A stretch of 64,000 nucleotides of DNA from Colwellia psychrerythraea (lineage in GTDB: Bacteria; Pseudomonadota; Gammaproteobacteria; Enterobacterales; Alteromonadaceae): NCBI RefSeq assembly GCF_000764185.1, contig NZ_JQEC01000075.1, positions 62,001-126,000 on the forward strand, written 5' to 3'. How positions within the stretch are numbered: position 1 is the first letter of the stretch; the number at the start of each line of letters is the position of its first letter. Below, piece by piece: positions 17,671 through 26,693 of this stretch. The translations under genes were made by a program, and so were the position numbers. The notes under the pieces are model-generated. The model saw nothing but the letters and a program-made list of their open reading frames with translations, did no database searches and was not told the origin of the DNA.

Positions 17671-17971
17671 TCCGAATGGTTTAAGATTACTATTGCTAGT
17701 ATAAACTTAAACAAGCCACAATATTTTACTTCTTATTGCGAGAAGTTTCTTTCAAAAAGGTTAGTCCCTGAAAGCGAGGCGTATAGTAAGGATAGCGCAT
17801 CGATAAAGCAAGCGCTTTTATCAAAATAATACTGTTCGCTCAATTGTCATCCGTTACGAGTGAAAATCAGGCGGTTTCTGCCAGTTAAAGCTAACTTTTG
17901 TTTATGTACCTTGTGTTTGCGTATATAATCGCGCCCATAGTTTACACTGCTGCTTACTCCGGAAACGCACC
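17671..17971. other. divergent region between tRNA-fMet array and rlmKL
   Basis: It must hold the promoter of the minus-strand tRNA array and that of rlmKL. I see no gene. AAGCAAGCGCTTTTATC near 17808 contains the palindrome AAGCGCTT, of unknown significance. Confidence 0.4.
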
Positions 17972-20122
17972 ATGAAAGAATCCATGCACCAATTTTTAGC
18001 TTTAACATCACCTGGTATTGAAGTTTTACTGTTCGATGAAATAATAAACCTAGGCGCAGACCGCGTTGTACAAAAACCCGAAGGCGTTTATTTTCAAGCG
18101 TCTTTAGCGTTGGGATATAAAATATCTCTTTGGACACGCCTTGCTACTCGTATCATGCTTAAATTAGGTGAGGGTGAAGCGAAAGACAAAGATGAGTTGT
18201 TTAAAGCCGCGAGTTCGATTAACTGGCCTGATATTTTTAATTCAACAACTACCTTTGCCATTGACTTTGTTGGTTATAGCGAAGAAATTCGAAATAGTCA
18301 GTTTGGTGGCTTAACCATTAAAGATGCGATCGTTGATCAATTTAGAGAGCAAGGCCAAGAGCGCCCGAATGTAGATAAAAAATCGCCACAAATTAGTTTT
18401 CAAGCGCGATTACTTAGAGATCAGATCCATATCTTCCTTGATTTTTCAGGCCGAGGTTTATTTCAACGTGGCTATCGTGAGCACAGTGGTGCTGCGCCAT
18501 TAAAAGAAAATTTAGCTGCGGCTCTTATAATTCGTTCTGGTTGGTTAAAGGATACTAGTACACCGTTAGTTGATCCAATGTGTGGCTCAGGTACTATTTT
18601 GATTGAAGCTGTTGCTATGGCAGCTAAGCAAGCGCCGGGTATCAGCCGTGCTTCTTGGGGCTTTGAATATTGGTTATCACATGAGAATGAACTTTGGGAA
18701 GAGCAATTAGACAAAGCTATAACAAATTCTGAAAAATCATTAGATACGCTTCAAGGTGTGAAAGTATTTGGTGTTGATATTGATGGCCGTGTATTAAAAA
18801 CGGCGCAGCAAAATGCTCGTAATGCACGTTTACAACAATATATTGAATTCTCCTGTAAAAATACTAACGACATGAATAACACCTTTGGTGGTCCTGGCAC
18901 TGTGTTGTTTAACCCTCCTTATGGTGAACGTATTGGTGAGTTACCCGAGTTAGTCGAAAACTTTGTTTTATTTGGTCAAAAACTTAAAACGCAGTTTATC
19001 GACTGGCGTGTGGCAATATTAACGGCAAATATCGACTTGCTGGCTATGTTGAAACTCTCAAGTTTCAAGCGTTATAAATTTAAAAACGGGCCATTAGATT
19101 GTCAATTAGCTTTATACAATGTTGATGAAAAACAAAGAGCAAAAGATGCCGTAAATCCGCAATCGGACTTCGCTGAGGAAGACAGCGCTTTTGCAAACCG
19201 CCTCAAGAAAAACCGTAAAAACTTAAAAGGCTGGTTAAAATCAAATGAAATAGAAGCTTACCGTTTATATGATGGTGATATCCCTGAATATAATGTTGCT
19301 ATTGATATTTATGGCGAGTATTTAGTGATACAAGAGTATGCCGCGCCAAAAACTATTGAAGAGCAAAAAGCCAAGAAACGTCTACAAGAAGTTATTTATT
19401 GGGCGCCTAAAGTATTAGATATTCCAACAGATAAAGTCGTTTTGAAAACCCGTGCTAAACAAAGGGGCAGTGATCAATATCAACGCCTAGACAAATCGAA
19501 ACAATCTCTTACTATCAATGAACATGGTGCTCAGTTTAAAATTAACTTATGGGACTATCTTGATACCGGTTTGTTTTTAGATCACCGAAAAACACGTCAA
19601 ATAGTAGCGAAGAAATCTCAAGGTAAGACTTTACTTAATTTATTTGCTTATACCGGCTCAATTTCAGTACAAGCCGCTGTACAAGGTGCTGTATCTGTGA
19701 CTACCGTTGATATGTCTAATACCTACCTTAACTGGGCACAAGATAACTTTGCCCTGAATAAGTTGAACGGTCATAAATATCAATTTATTCAAGCAGACTG
19801 TTTAGACTGGTTGAAGAAAAACACTACTAAGTTTGATGTGATTTTTATTGATCCACCGACATTCTCAAATTCAAAGCGTATGGAAGATAGTTTTGATGTA
19901 CAACGAGACCACGTTGAGTTAATTACTGATGCGTTAAAGTCACTTAATAGGGGAGGGGAAATATTCTTCACTAATAATAAACGTAACTTTAAAATAGACT
20001 TTGAAGCATTGTCTGAGCACGGCCTGGGTGCAGAGGCTATGTCTGATATCACACGAGATAAAGATTTTGCTCGTAACAAACATATTCATAATAGCTGGTC
20101 TATTAAACGCAAAGCTACCTAA
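17972..20122 (+). CDS. rlmL: bifunctional 23S rRNA methyltransferase RlmKL
   Basis: The 716-residue fusion makes m2G2445 (N-terminal RlmL) and m7G2069 (C-terminal RlmK) in 23S rRNA during 50S assembly. Visible parts are a THUMP domain (about residues 45-160) and the first SAM site DPMCGSGTILIEA with catalytic FNPPYGERIG. The second Rossmann domain has LLNLFAYTGSISVQAA and IDPPTFSNSKRM. Length matches the E. coli protein (about 700). I kept the first ATG (MKESMHQFLAL), although the second, four codons on, fits the family start better. A glutaredoxin-like gene follows after 16 bases. Confidence 0.95.
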   Translation: MKESMHQFLALTSPGIEVLLFDEIINLGADRVVQKPEGVYFQASLALGYKISLWTRLATRIMLKLGEGEAKDKDELFKAASSINWPDIFNSTTTFAIDFVGYSEEIRNSQFGGLTIKDAIVDQFREQGQERPNVDKKSPQISFQARLLRDQIHIFLDFSGRGLFQRGYREHSGAAPLKENLAAALIIRSGWLKDTSTPLVDPMCGSGTILIEAVAMAAKQAPGISRASWGFEYWLSHENELWEEQLDKAITNSEKSLDTLQGVKVFGVDIDGRVLKTAQQNARNARLQQYIEFSCKNTNDMNNTFGGPGTVLFNPPYGERIGELPELVENFVLFGQKLKTQFIDWRVAILTANIDLLAMLKLSSFKRYKFKNGPLDCQLALYNVDEKQRAKDAVNPQSDFAEEDSAFANRLKKNRKNLKGWLKSNEIEAYRLYDGDIPEYNVAIDIYGEYLVIQEYAAPKTIEEQKAKKRLQEVIYWAPKVLDIPTDKVVLKTRAKQRGSDQYQRLDKSKQSLTINEHGAQFKINLWDYLDTGLFLDHRKTRQIVAKKSQGKTLLNLFAYTGSISVQAAVQGAVSVTTVDMSNTYLNWAQDNFALNKLNGHKYQFIQADCLDWLKKNTTKFDVIFIDPPTFSNSKRMEDSFDVQRDHVELITDALKSLNRGGEIFFTNNKRNFKIDFEALSEHGLGAEAMSDITRDKDFARNKHIHNSWSIKRKAT

Positions 20123-20138
20123 GTAGTAGATAGTAATA

Positions 20139-20402
20139 ATGACAAAATATAATTTATATGGCAGTGAAGGCTGCCATTTATGTGAGCAGGCCTTGGCACT
20201 TTGTTTAACTGTATTGACTGATGAACAGTTAAAAAAAGTTGATATTATTGAACAAGAGCAGGTGGCTCATGAAAAACAAACATTGGTTGAATTGTATGGT
20301 GTGCATATTCCCGTCTTAGAAAAACTGGAAGAAAACAGTAGTGAAAATACTAAGCTGTTTTGGCCTTTTACCCAAACACAAGTTGAACAATTTAGCCTGT
20401 AG
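20139..20402 (+). CDS. glutaredoxin-like protein (DUF836)
   Basis: The 87-residue protein has a thioredoxin-like opening KYNLYGSEGCHLCEQA, with the redox pair Cys-His-Leu-Cys, and the cis-Pro segment GVHIPVLEKL. This is the DUF836 glutaredoxin-like family, often found beside rlmKL and uup in gammaproteobacteria. The rlmL-DUF836-uup order here is that conserved block. The cytoplasmic redox partner is unknown. Confidence 0.88.
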   Translation: MTKYNLYGSEGCHLCEQALALCLTVLTDEQLKKVDIIEQEQVAHEKQTLVELYGVHIPVLEKLEENSSENTKLFWPFTQTQVEQFSL

Positions 20403-20458
20403 CTATCATTAGAAAATTAATAGCAAATTATTAAATTTATTAGAAGTTAAGAAGAATT

Positions 20459-22384
20459 ATGGAATTATTAAGAATAGCCAACGGTGAGCTTGCCTTTGGC
20501 GAAGATAAAATATTAGATAAAGCCGAGTTAAGTATCCAAACCGGTGAGCGAATTTGTTTAGTGGGCCGTAATGGTGCAGGTAAGTCGACGTTAATGAAGA
20601 TATTAATGGACTTACAAAACTTAGACGATGGTCAGATTTTAAAGTCTAGTACCATGAAAATGTCTATGTTAGAGCAAGATCCACCAGAATCGTCTGAAAT
20701 CTCTGTGTTTGACTATGTTGCTGAAGGTGTAAAAGAAAATGCCGAACTAATCCGTCGTTATCACGCCTTAATTCACTTGATTGGCGAAGACCCCAGTGAC
20801 AAAAACCTTAATAAGTTAGCAAACGTACAAGAAGAGCTTGAAAAAGCCAATGCTTGGCTGGACGAACAGCGTATTGACCAAGCCATGACTACTTTATCAT
20901 TGGATGCAGATGCGAAAATTTGTGATTTGTCAGGTGGTTGGTTACGTAAAGTTGCTTTGGCTAAAGCATTAGTAACTAGCCCAGATATTTTATTACTCGA
21001 TGAGCCAACTAACCATTTAGATATTGAAAGCGTGTTATGGCTAGAACAATTCTTAAAAGACTTTGCCGGTACTATTATTTTTATCAGCCATGATAGGGCG
21101 TTTATCCGTGGTTTATCTACCCGTATTTTAGATCTTGATCGAGGCAAGCTTAAAAGTTACCCAGGTGACTATGATTTATATATCGAACAAAAGCAGCATG
21201 ATTTACAAGTAGAAGTTCAGCAAAATGCTTTATTTGATAAAAAATTAGCCGAAGAAGAAGTGTGGATTCGTCAAGGCGTTAAAGCGCGTCGTACTCGTAA
21301 TGAAGGTCGAGTACGCTCTTTGGAGAAGTTGCGTAAAGAACGTACTTCGCGCCGTGATGTACGTAATCAAAGCACCATGAATATTACCCAAGGCGATCGC
21401 TCTGGCAAGTTAGTATTTGAAGCGGAAGGTGTCAAAGTAGCTTTCGGTGACAACGTCGTTATTAAAAACCTTAATCTACTTATTTCTCGTAATGACCGCT
21501 TAGCGTTAATCGGCGCGAATGGTACCGGTAAATCAACCTTGATCAAACTGATCATGGAAAAACAAGCGGCAACTAGCGGTAAAATGCGCTCAGGTGTTAA
21601 TTTAGACATCGCTTATTTTGATCAGCACAGAGAAGCGCTTGATTTAAACCAAACCGTGCAAGAAATTGTTGGTGAAGGTAAACAAGAAGTCATGGTAAAT
21701 GGTAGGTCTCGACATGTACTAGGTTATCTACAAGATTTCTTATTTAGCCCTAAACGAGCACGTACTCCCGTTCGAGCTTTATCGGGTGGTGAGAAAAATA
21801 GATTATTACTGGCACGTTTGTTTTTACGCCCAAGTAACTTACTTATTCTCGATGAGCCAACCAACGATCTTGATATTGAAACCTTAGAGCTACTAGAAGA
21901 AGTTGTTGCAAATTATGCTGGAACCGTTATTTTAGTGAGCCATGATCGTGATTTCGTAAATAACTGTGTGAATACTTGTTTGTATTTTGATGGTACCGGA
22001 CAGATAAATCAGATTGTTGGTGGTTATGATGATGTTGATGATTACCTTGCGCTAAAAGATACACAACGTCAGAATATGGCAGATGGTGCTGAGCAGAAAA
22101 ATAAAGTCACTGAAGATAAAAGTAAGCAAGCGCAGCAAGTTTCTGCTGAGCCTGTGGCTAAAAAGAAAAAGCTATCTTTTAAAGATGCTCGTGAACTTGA
22201 AGCGCTGCCTGAAAAAATTGATGAACTAGAAAAACTGATTGATGTATTACAAGGCCAAGTTAATGAAGCTGATTTTTTCAGTCAAGATGAAAAAATAACA
22301 CAAAAAGTTTTGAACCAGCTGGCAGAAACAGAGTCCAACCTCGAGATTGTCTATGCCAGATGGCAAGAACTTGATGATGAGTAA
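20459..22384 (+). CDS. uup: ABC-F family ATPase Uup
   Basis: Two ABC domains lie in one soluble chain. Walker A motifs are GRNGAGKST (near residue 37) and GANGTGKST (near 352). The signatures are LSGGWLRKVALAKAL and LSGGEKNRLLLARLF, and the Walker B motifs LLLDEPTNHLD and LILDEPTNDLD carry the ABC-F form. The linker between domains is basic (KARRTRNEGRVRSLEKLRKE). A C-terminal coiled coil (about residues 565-641) is specific to Uup. It acts on ribosomes or branched DNA intermediates; E. coli uup mutants show raised precise transposon excision. Third gene of the rlmL block. Confidence 0.94.
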   Translation: MELLRIANGELAFGEDKILDKAELSIQTGERICLVGRNGAGKSTLMKILMDLQNLDDGQILKSSTMKMSMLEQDPPESSEISVFDYVAEGVKENAELIRRYHALIHLIGEDPSDKNLNKLANVQEELEKANAWLDEQRIDQAMTTLSLDADAKICDLSGGWLRKVALAKALVTSPDILLLDEPTNHLDIESVLWLEQFLKDFAGTIIFISHDRAFIRGLSTRILDLDRGKLKSYPGDYDLYIEQKQHDLQVEVQQNALFDKKLAEEEVWIRQGVKARRTRNEGRVRSLEKLRKERTSRRDVRNQSTMNITQGDRSGKLVFEAEGVKVAFGDNVVIKNLNLLISRNDRLALIGANGTGKSTLIKLIMEKQAATSGKMRSGVNLDIAYFDQHREALDLNQTVQEIVGEGKQEVMVNGRSRHVLGYLQDFLFSPKRARTPVRALSGGEKNRLLLARLFLRPSNLLILDEPTNDLDIETLELLEEVVANYAGTVILVSHDRDFVNNCVNTCLYFDGTGQINQIVGGYDDVDDYLALKDTQRQNMADGAEQKNKVTEDKSKQAQQVSAEPVAKKKKLSFKDARELEALPEKIDELEKLIDVLQGQVNEADFFSQDEKITQKVLNQLAETESNLEIVYARWQELDDE

Positions 22385-22434
22385 TAACTGAGAAATCATC
22401 AGTTTTCTGCAGACAACGGCCTAAATTATAAACT

Positions 22435-22472
22435 TTAACTCGCTTTAACCCAGATAAGTTAAAGCGAGTTAA
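22435..22472. promoter_or_regulatory. perfect 15-bp inverted repeat between uup and the DUF3466 gene
   Basis: TTAACTCGCTTTAAC and its exact complement flank eight bases. No T-run follows on the plus strand. It may be a transcript-end stabiliser for uup or an operator for the gene starting 32 bases later. Confidence 0.55.
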
Positions 22473-22503
22473 ATAGATAAACCATAAAGAGTTAATAAGT
22501 AGT

Positions 22504-24324
22504 ATGAAGCAATTTGCAAAAAAAATATTGGTGTTAGCGGTTACGAGTACTCTAAGTCTTGGCCTCATGAGTCAAAGCCATGGAGCTACTTATGAAGTGA
22601 TTGAAGTTGATAAAGACTCCACCGGGTATACTTACGGTGGAACATTAAACATCAAGGGCGAAATGGCGGTTTCAGGGACTAATTCTTTTAATTTCCCTGT
22701 GCAATTTCAATATCTTGATGATAATGACTTTAATCAAATACAATATAATGCTCTGAGAAATCATGACTATTATTTTGGGCTTGAACCAATTGAAGATTTT
22801 GAAGCATTAAAAGCGGGTAACCCGACAGCCAATGATCTTACTTGGTCAAAAATGTACTTGAAAGATCTAAATACGTCCAGCTCTAACCCGTATTTTGAAT
22901 ATCAAGTTGTTGCCGATACTGCCGCCTTACTTAATTTAGATGCTGGTAACTCATCATCTATTGATATCTGTGTTTTTGATACTGATTTTGATTCTACAGC
23001 TTGCTCTGGAACATTAACACGCTCAACCGTTACCGTTGTTCAAGGTATTACCGATACGGGCATTACTTACGGTACTGCAAGCGCACCTTATCTACCTATG
23101 CCAGAATTTACTGATAGCAATGGCACTGTACGAGATTTTTGGCTACGAGATCATGGTCAACGTGGATTCTTCTCCCCAGATAACGGTAACGAAATTTACC
23201 CAGTAATCCCAAAGGAAATTCGCTATGGGGGAGGGATATCAGCCATCTTTGATATGAATGACTCCGGTGCTGCGGTTGGCTATTACAGTTATAAGTTAGG
23301 GGCAAGTCGAGAAGAATATGTTCTTGATACCACGGGTGGTTGTGCCGACCCTGATGTGTTGAAGAATATTCCAGAAGAAATCTGTATCCAAAATATCCAA
23401 AATGGTATGTATCATATCATGGCGTTCAAGGCGACATTGTTAGATACAGGTGAAGTAGAAACAACAGATTTAGGTTTGTTAATCACTCCACATGAGGATG
23501 ATGATAGGGCCTTTTCTAGCCAGGCACTTTCAGTAAATGCAAGTGGTGTTGCCGTAGGGTATTCTCATGGTTGGGATGCTGGTGAGGTAACTACGCCAGA
23601 CTCAAATGAACGAGTTAGTGGCTCATATGCCGTATTATTTAAAGATGGCAAAGTTTTTGATTTTAACCAACAACATTATTATTTTGGTACCAGTTCAACT
23701 TTCCCATATTCTCGTGCGAACGATATTAACGATAACGGTTTAGTGGTAGGTTTTACCCATAATATCGATACCGGAGTCAAAAAATTCTTTTATGTAGACA
23801 GTAGTGTTCCTGAAAGTGACATGGAAGTTATTATACCAAAAGACTTTTTCACTACCTCTAAAAGCACCGCTTTTGGGGTGAACTCTTCTGGTGTTATTGT
23901 CGGTGAAGCTGAAATTGAAACCCATAATGATAGTACACAAAACCCTCGCCGAACGGCTGGATTTATCTATGATACTTCAAGTGATAGCCCTGTAATGACA
24001 AATGTTAACGATCTGTTAGCTTGTAATTCATCTTATGACATTCTTAAAGCCAGTGATATTAATGATGCAGGGCAGATTTCCGCGATTGCCATTATGAAGG
24101 CGGAAAGTTTTGATGCCAAAGGGGTAGCAATAGTTGATGATAGCGGTAATCCAGTAATGATTGACGTTGCTCGCGCTGTTTTACTAAACCCCATTGCCGG
24201 TGAAGTTGAAGACTGTGGAGAAGTTGAAGAGAAAGTAGAGAGGCAAGGAGCAAGTTTTTCTGGCTTTGGTTTATTGTCACTAATGGCCTTGTTTGGTCTT
24301 CGCCGTAGAAAAGCCAACAACTAA
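22504..24324 (+). CDS. DUF3466 family surface protein with C-terminal sorting-like tail
   Basis: The 606-residue protein has a Sec signal (cleavage after SQSHGA, near residue 28). It is Asp/Asn/Gly-rich with repeated short motifs such as DMNDSGAAVGYYSY, ALSVNASGVAVGYSHG, DINDNGLVVGFTHN and GVNSSGVIVGEA. These are the N-x-x-G-x-V-V-G beta repeats typical of DUF3466 (extracellular repeat family) proteins. It ends SGFGLLSLMALFGLRRRK, a hydrophobic helix plus Arg cluster like GlyGly-CTERM tails cut by rhombosortase, although the usual Gly-rich motif is reduced to SFSGFG. Cell-surface or secreted location is inferred. Function unknown. Confidence 0.82.
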   Translation: MKQFAKKILVLAVTSTLSLGLMSQSHGATYEVIEVDKDSTGYTYGGTLNIKGEMAVSGTNSFNFPVQFQYLDDNDFNQIQYNALRNHDYYFGLEPIEDFEALKAGNPTANDLTWSKMYLKDLNTSSSNPYFEYQVVADTAALLNLDAGNSSSIDICVFDTDFDSTACSGTLTRSTVTVVQGITDTGITYGTASAPYLPMPEFTDSNGTVRDFWLRDHGQRGFFSPDNGNEIYPVIPKEIRYGGGISAIFDMNDSGAAVGYYSYKLGASREEYVLDTTGGCADPDVLKNIPEEICIQNIQNGMYHIMAFKATLLDTGEVETTDLGLLITPHEDDDRAFSSQALSVNASGVAVGYSHGWDAGEVTTPDSNERVSGSYAVLFKDGKVFDFNQQHYYFGTSSTFPYSRANDINDNGLVVGFTHNIDTGVKKFFYVDSSVPESDMEVIIPKDFFTTSKSTAFGVNSSGVIVGEAEIETHNDSTQNPRRTAGFIYDTSSDSPVMTNVNDLLACNSSYDILKASDINDAGQISAIAIMKAESFDAKGVAIVDDSGNPVMIDVARAVLLNPIAGEVEDCGEVEEKVERQGASFSGFGLLSLMALFGLRRRKANN

Positions 24325-24377
24325 AAATATTAGGTTTTCATTCGAATTTTATACTTAATTATTGATTATTAAGTATA

Positions 24378-24408
24378 AAAAAAAAGCACTGTTGCAGTGC
24401 TTTTTTTA
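24378..24408. terminator. terminator after the DUF3466 gene
   Basis: AGCACTG/CAGTGCT pair around three bases, with A-run before and seven T after. A second AT-rich inverted repeat (TATACTTAAT/ATTAAGTATA) lies immediately upstream. Confidence 0.85.
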
Positions 24409-24591
24409 TGGGTGAAATTTATCTTTTTACTTATTGAAAATAGCTTTTCTTCAGCTATGCTTAGAGGAGTATTGCAATACCAGCTGGGCGAGTTATTTTT
24501 ATTAATGTGAATAATGTAAGTAAAGTTTAAGAATAATTGCTCAAGTCTGCTATTGGTATTTCTATTAAGAAGAACCAAGGAGCGTGTATTT

Positions 24592-24768
24592 ATGATGAAG
24601 CGGCAAAAACGCGATCGCCAAAATAGGGCACACACAAGAGGTTACCAAGCAGGTATATCTGGTCGTTCTAAGGAACATTGCCCGTACCAAAATGATTCGA
24701 TAAAGTCACAATGGCTTGGCGGATGGCGAGAGGCCATAGAAGATAAACATCAAGGGCTGTTTAAATAA
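24592..24768 (+). CDS. rmf: ribosome modulation factor RMF
   Basis: The 58-residue basic protein matches RMF almost throughout: MKRQKRDRQNRAHTRGYQAG, then GRSKEHCPYQ and SQWLGGWREA. It binds 70S ribosomes in stationary phase and drives dimerisation to inactive 100S particles. AAGGAG nine bases before ATG 24592 fixes the start; the frame is open further upstream but that part does not fit the family. It is monocistronic, between two terminators, as usual for rmf, and convergent with fabA, the same neighbour as in E. coli. Confidence 0.96.
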   Translation: MMKRQKRDRQNRAHTRGYQAGISGRSKEHCPYQNDSIKSQWLGGWREAIEDKHQGLFK

Positions 24769-24830
24769 ACAATTACTTGTTTTAACAAGAGCAGTTCAAA
24801 CAGATTATAAGTAAATGAATAATATAATAA

Positions 24831-24861
24831 AAAGCCCAGCTGATTGCTGGGCTTTTTTTAT
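24831..24861. terminator. bidirectional terminator between rmf and fabA
   Basis: AGCCCAGC/GCTGGGCT form an 8-bp GC-rich stem with a 5-base loop, flanked by A- and T-runs. Confidence 0.9.
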
Positions 24862-24892
24862 CTATCGTATATCGATAAAGCTTTAACTGAGA

Positions 24893-25414
24893 TTAGAATT
24901 TACTAGTATCAGTAAATAAGCCTACTTTAAGATCTTTAGCGGTATAAATTTCACGACCATCGACACTAACACTACCGTCGGCAAGGCCCATATAAAGTTT
25001 ACGTTTAATAACGCGTTTGAAATCAATTTTGAAAGTAACTTTTTTAGCGGTAGGTAATATTTGGCCAGTAAACTTCACTTCACCCACACCTAGAGCACGA
25101 CCTTTACCAGGACCACCAGTCCAAGCTAGGAAAAATCCTACAAGTTGCCACATAGCATCTAAACCTAAACAACCAGGCATTACCGGATCACCCTTAAAGT
25201 GACAATCAAAAAACCACAAGTCTGGTGTAATATCTAATTCAGCTAAGATGTAGCCCTTACCATGGTCGCCACCCTCTTCAGATATGGTAATAATACGATC
25301 CATCATCAGCATGTTATCAGAAGGAAGTTGTGAATTACCTTCACCAAATAGTTCTCCGGTACCTGCTTTTACTAAATCTTCTTTACTGTATGAGTTTTGT
25401 TGTGGCATTGCCAT
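24893..25414 (-). CDS. fabA: 3-hydroxydecanoyl-ACP dehydratase/isomerase FabA
   Basis: FabA dehydrates 3-hydroxydecanoyl-ACP and isomerises the trans-2 to the cis-3 enoyl product, the branch point to unsaturated fatty acids. The 173-residue chain holds the active-site His72 in FFDCHFKGDPVMPGCLG and Asp86 in LGLDAMWQL, as in E. coli (His70, Asp84; 171 aa). It is cytoplasmic and dimeric in the family. Start: ATG 25414, with a second ATG two codons in. A FabR-type operator sits 42 bases upstream, so it is probably repressed when unsaturated acyl chains abound. Important for membrane fluidity in a cold-living organism. Confidence 0.97.
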   Translation of the reverse strand: MAMPQQNSYSKEDLVKAGTGELFGEGNSQLPSDNMLMMDRIITISEEGGDHGKGYILAELDITPDLWFFDCHFKGDPVMPGCLGLDAMWQLVGFFLAWTGGPGKGRALGVGEVKFTGQILPTAKKVTFKIDFKRVIKRKLYMGLADGSVSVDGREIYTAKDLKVGLFTDTSKF

Positions 25415-25455
25415 AATGAGCTGAAATCCGATAATAAATTTTAGGCAGCTACTTT

Positions 25456-25473
25456 AGCGTACACTTGTACACT
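25456..25473. promoter_or_regulatory. FabR-type operator of fabA
   Basis: AGCGTACACTTGTACACT is a near-perfect 18-bp palindrome (AGYGTACA/TGTACRCT) matching the known FabR/DesT-family operator of fabA and fabB. Its position 42 bases before the fabA ATG fits promoter overlap. Confidence 0.8.
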
Positions 25474-25597
25474 AAACAACTCCGAACAGTTAAATAATAT
25501 AATTAATTTCTCATAAATCAAATTAACGTCATGCCTTGATTATGCTCTCGTTATGCGTGACTATAGGTACATGTAGCTAGAAATAAATTTAACAGAC

Positions 25598-25879
25598 ATG
25601 ACAAATGCCGAACAAATGAACGAGCAGCCAACTAAAAAGATTGCTATGAGCAATGCCGAAAAACAAAAGCGTTATCGCGATAAGCAAAAAGAACGTGGTT
25701 TGCAGGAAATGCGTGGTTATATGTCACCTGAGGCAAAACATTGTTATCAACTCATAAGTGAGCAAACAAATTGGTCTGACAGCGTTATTTTAAGTAATGC
25801 CGTGCGGTTAACTTATGCTGCATATAAAAATGGCCAAGTTGGTTTGTTAAATAGCTGGCTGAAAAATAATAAACTCTAA
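25598..25879 (+). CDS. small basic protein, possibly ribbon-helix-helix DNA-binding (93 aa)
   Basis: The N-terminal 25 residues are polar, then comes a basic stretch SNAEKQKRYRDKQKERG, then GYMSPEAKHCYQLISEQTNWSDSVILSNAVRL. A basic arm, a short strand and two helices resemble ribbon-helix-helix repressors such as plasmid copy-control CopB types, but the match is not decisive. No ribosome site of note precedes the ATG. It is divergent from fabA across a 183-base gap holding the FabR-type site. It lies 146 bases before uvrY. Confidence 0.55.
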   Translation: MTNAEQMNEQPTKKIAMSNAEKQKRYRDKQKERGLQEMRGYMSPEAKHCYQLISEQTNWSDSVILSNAVRLTYAAYKNGQVGLLNSWLKNNKL

Positions 25880-26025
25880 AACCAGCCTAAGCTATTGATA
25901 AAGTTATAGCGCAGTCTGAGCTAACAATAAATTTAATCGCATAATTATTCGGTAAGATTCAATTGAATAGTCAGCGCTTTCGCTATATTCTGGCTAACTC
26001 TACAAGTTAATTAAGGTTACTCTGC

Positions 26026-26670
26026 GTGATAAATGTTCTATTGGTTGATGATCATCATCTTGTTCGTGTCGGTATTAGTAAAATTTTAACCAGCGTTAAG
26101 GGATTAAGTGTTATCGGCGAATGTGAAACGGGTGAAGAGGCAATTAAATTCTGTCGTAAAAGTGAACCTGATGTTTTACTCATGGACATGGATATGCCAG
26201 GCATGGGGGGGTTAGAAGCTAGCAAAAAAATATTACGTTTTGCGCCAGATGTTAAAATTATTGTTTTAACTGCGCATACGGAAGACCCGTTCCCAAGTAA
26301 AGTAATGCAAATGGGTGCAGCAGGTTACTTAACCAAAGATGCTGGACCGGATGAAATGGTTAATGCTATTCGTGCAGTGCACAGCGGTCAACGTTATTTA
26401 CCTTCTGATATTGCCCAAAAAATGGCATTAAGCCAATTTAAATCGGTTGACGAAAACCCGTTTAACGCTTTATCTGATCGAGAGTTACAAATTATGATTA
26501 TGATAACCCGTGGTGATAAAGTTCCTGCTATTTCAGAGCACCTTAACTTAAGTACTAAAACTATTAATAGTTACCGATATCGCATGTTTGAGAAATTGAG
26601 TGTGAGCAATGATGTTGAGTTAACGCATTTAGCCATTCGCCATGGTATGTTAAAAACAGAAAAGCTATAA
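26026..26670 (+). CDS. uvrY: response regulator UvrY (GacA/SirA family)
   Basis: The receiver has the acidic pair in LLVDDHH, phospho-acceptor Asp54 (LLMDMDMPG) and the switch residues T (IIVLTAH) and K (YLTKDAG). The LuxR-type HTH covers about residues 145-205 (LSDRELQIMIMITRG, STKTINSYRYRMFEKL). It starts at GTG with AAGG upstream, and its 214 residues match E. coli UvrY (218). Phosphorylated by BarA, it switches on CsrB-type small RNAs in gammaproteobacteria. No BarA gene or CsrB-like RNA is in this window. It is followed after 23 bases by uvrC. Confidence 0.94.
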   Translation: MINVLLVDDHHLVRVGISKILTSVKGLSVIGECETGEEAIKFCRKSEPDVLLMDMDMPGMGGLEASKKILRFAPDVKIIVLTAHTEDPFPSKVMQMGAAGYLTKDAGPDEMVNAIRAVHSGQRYLPSDIAQKMALSQFKSVDENPFNALSDRELQIMIMITRGDKVPAISEHLNLSTKTINSYRYRMFEKLSVSNDVELTHLAIRHGMLKTEKL

Positions 26671-26693
26671 GTCTGTAAAGAAGCTCTACTGCA

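Noticed and set aside
20773..21147. 124-codon minus-strand frame within uup
   Set aside because: Shadow of the conserved ABC domains; composition follows the reverse complement of uup codons.
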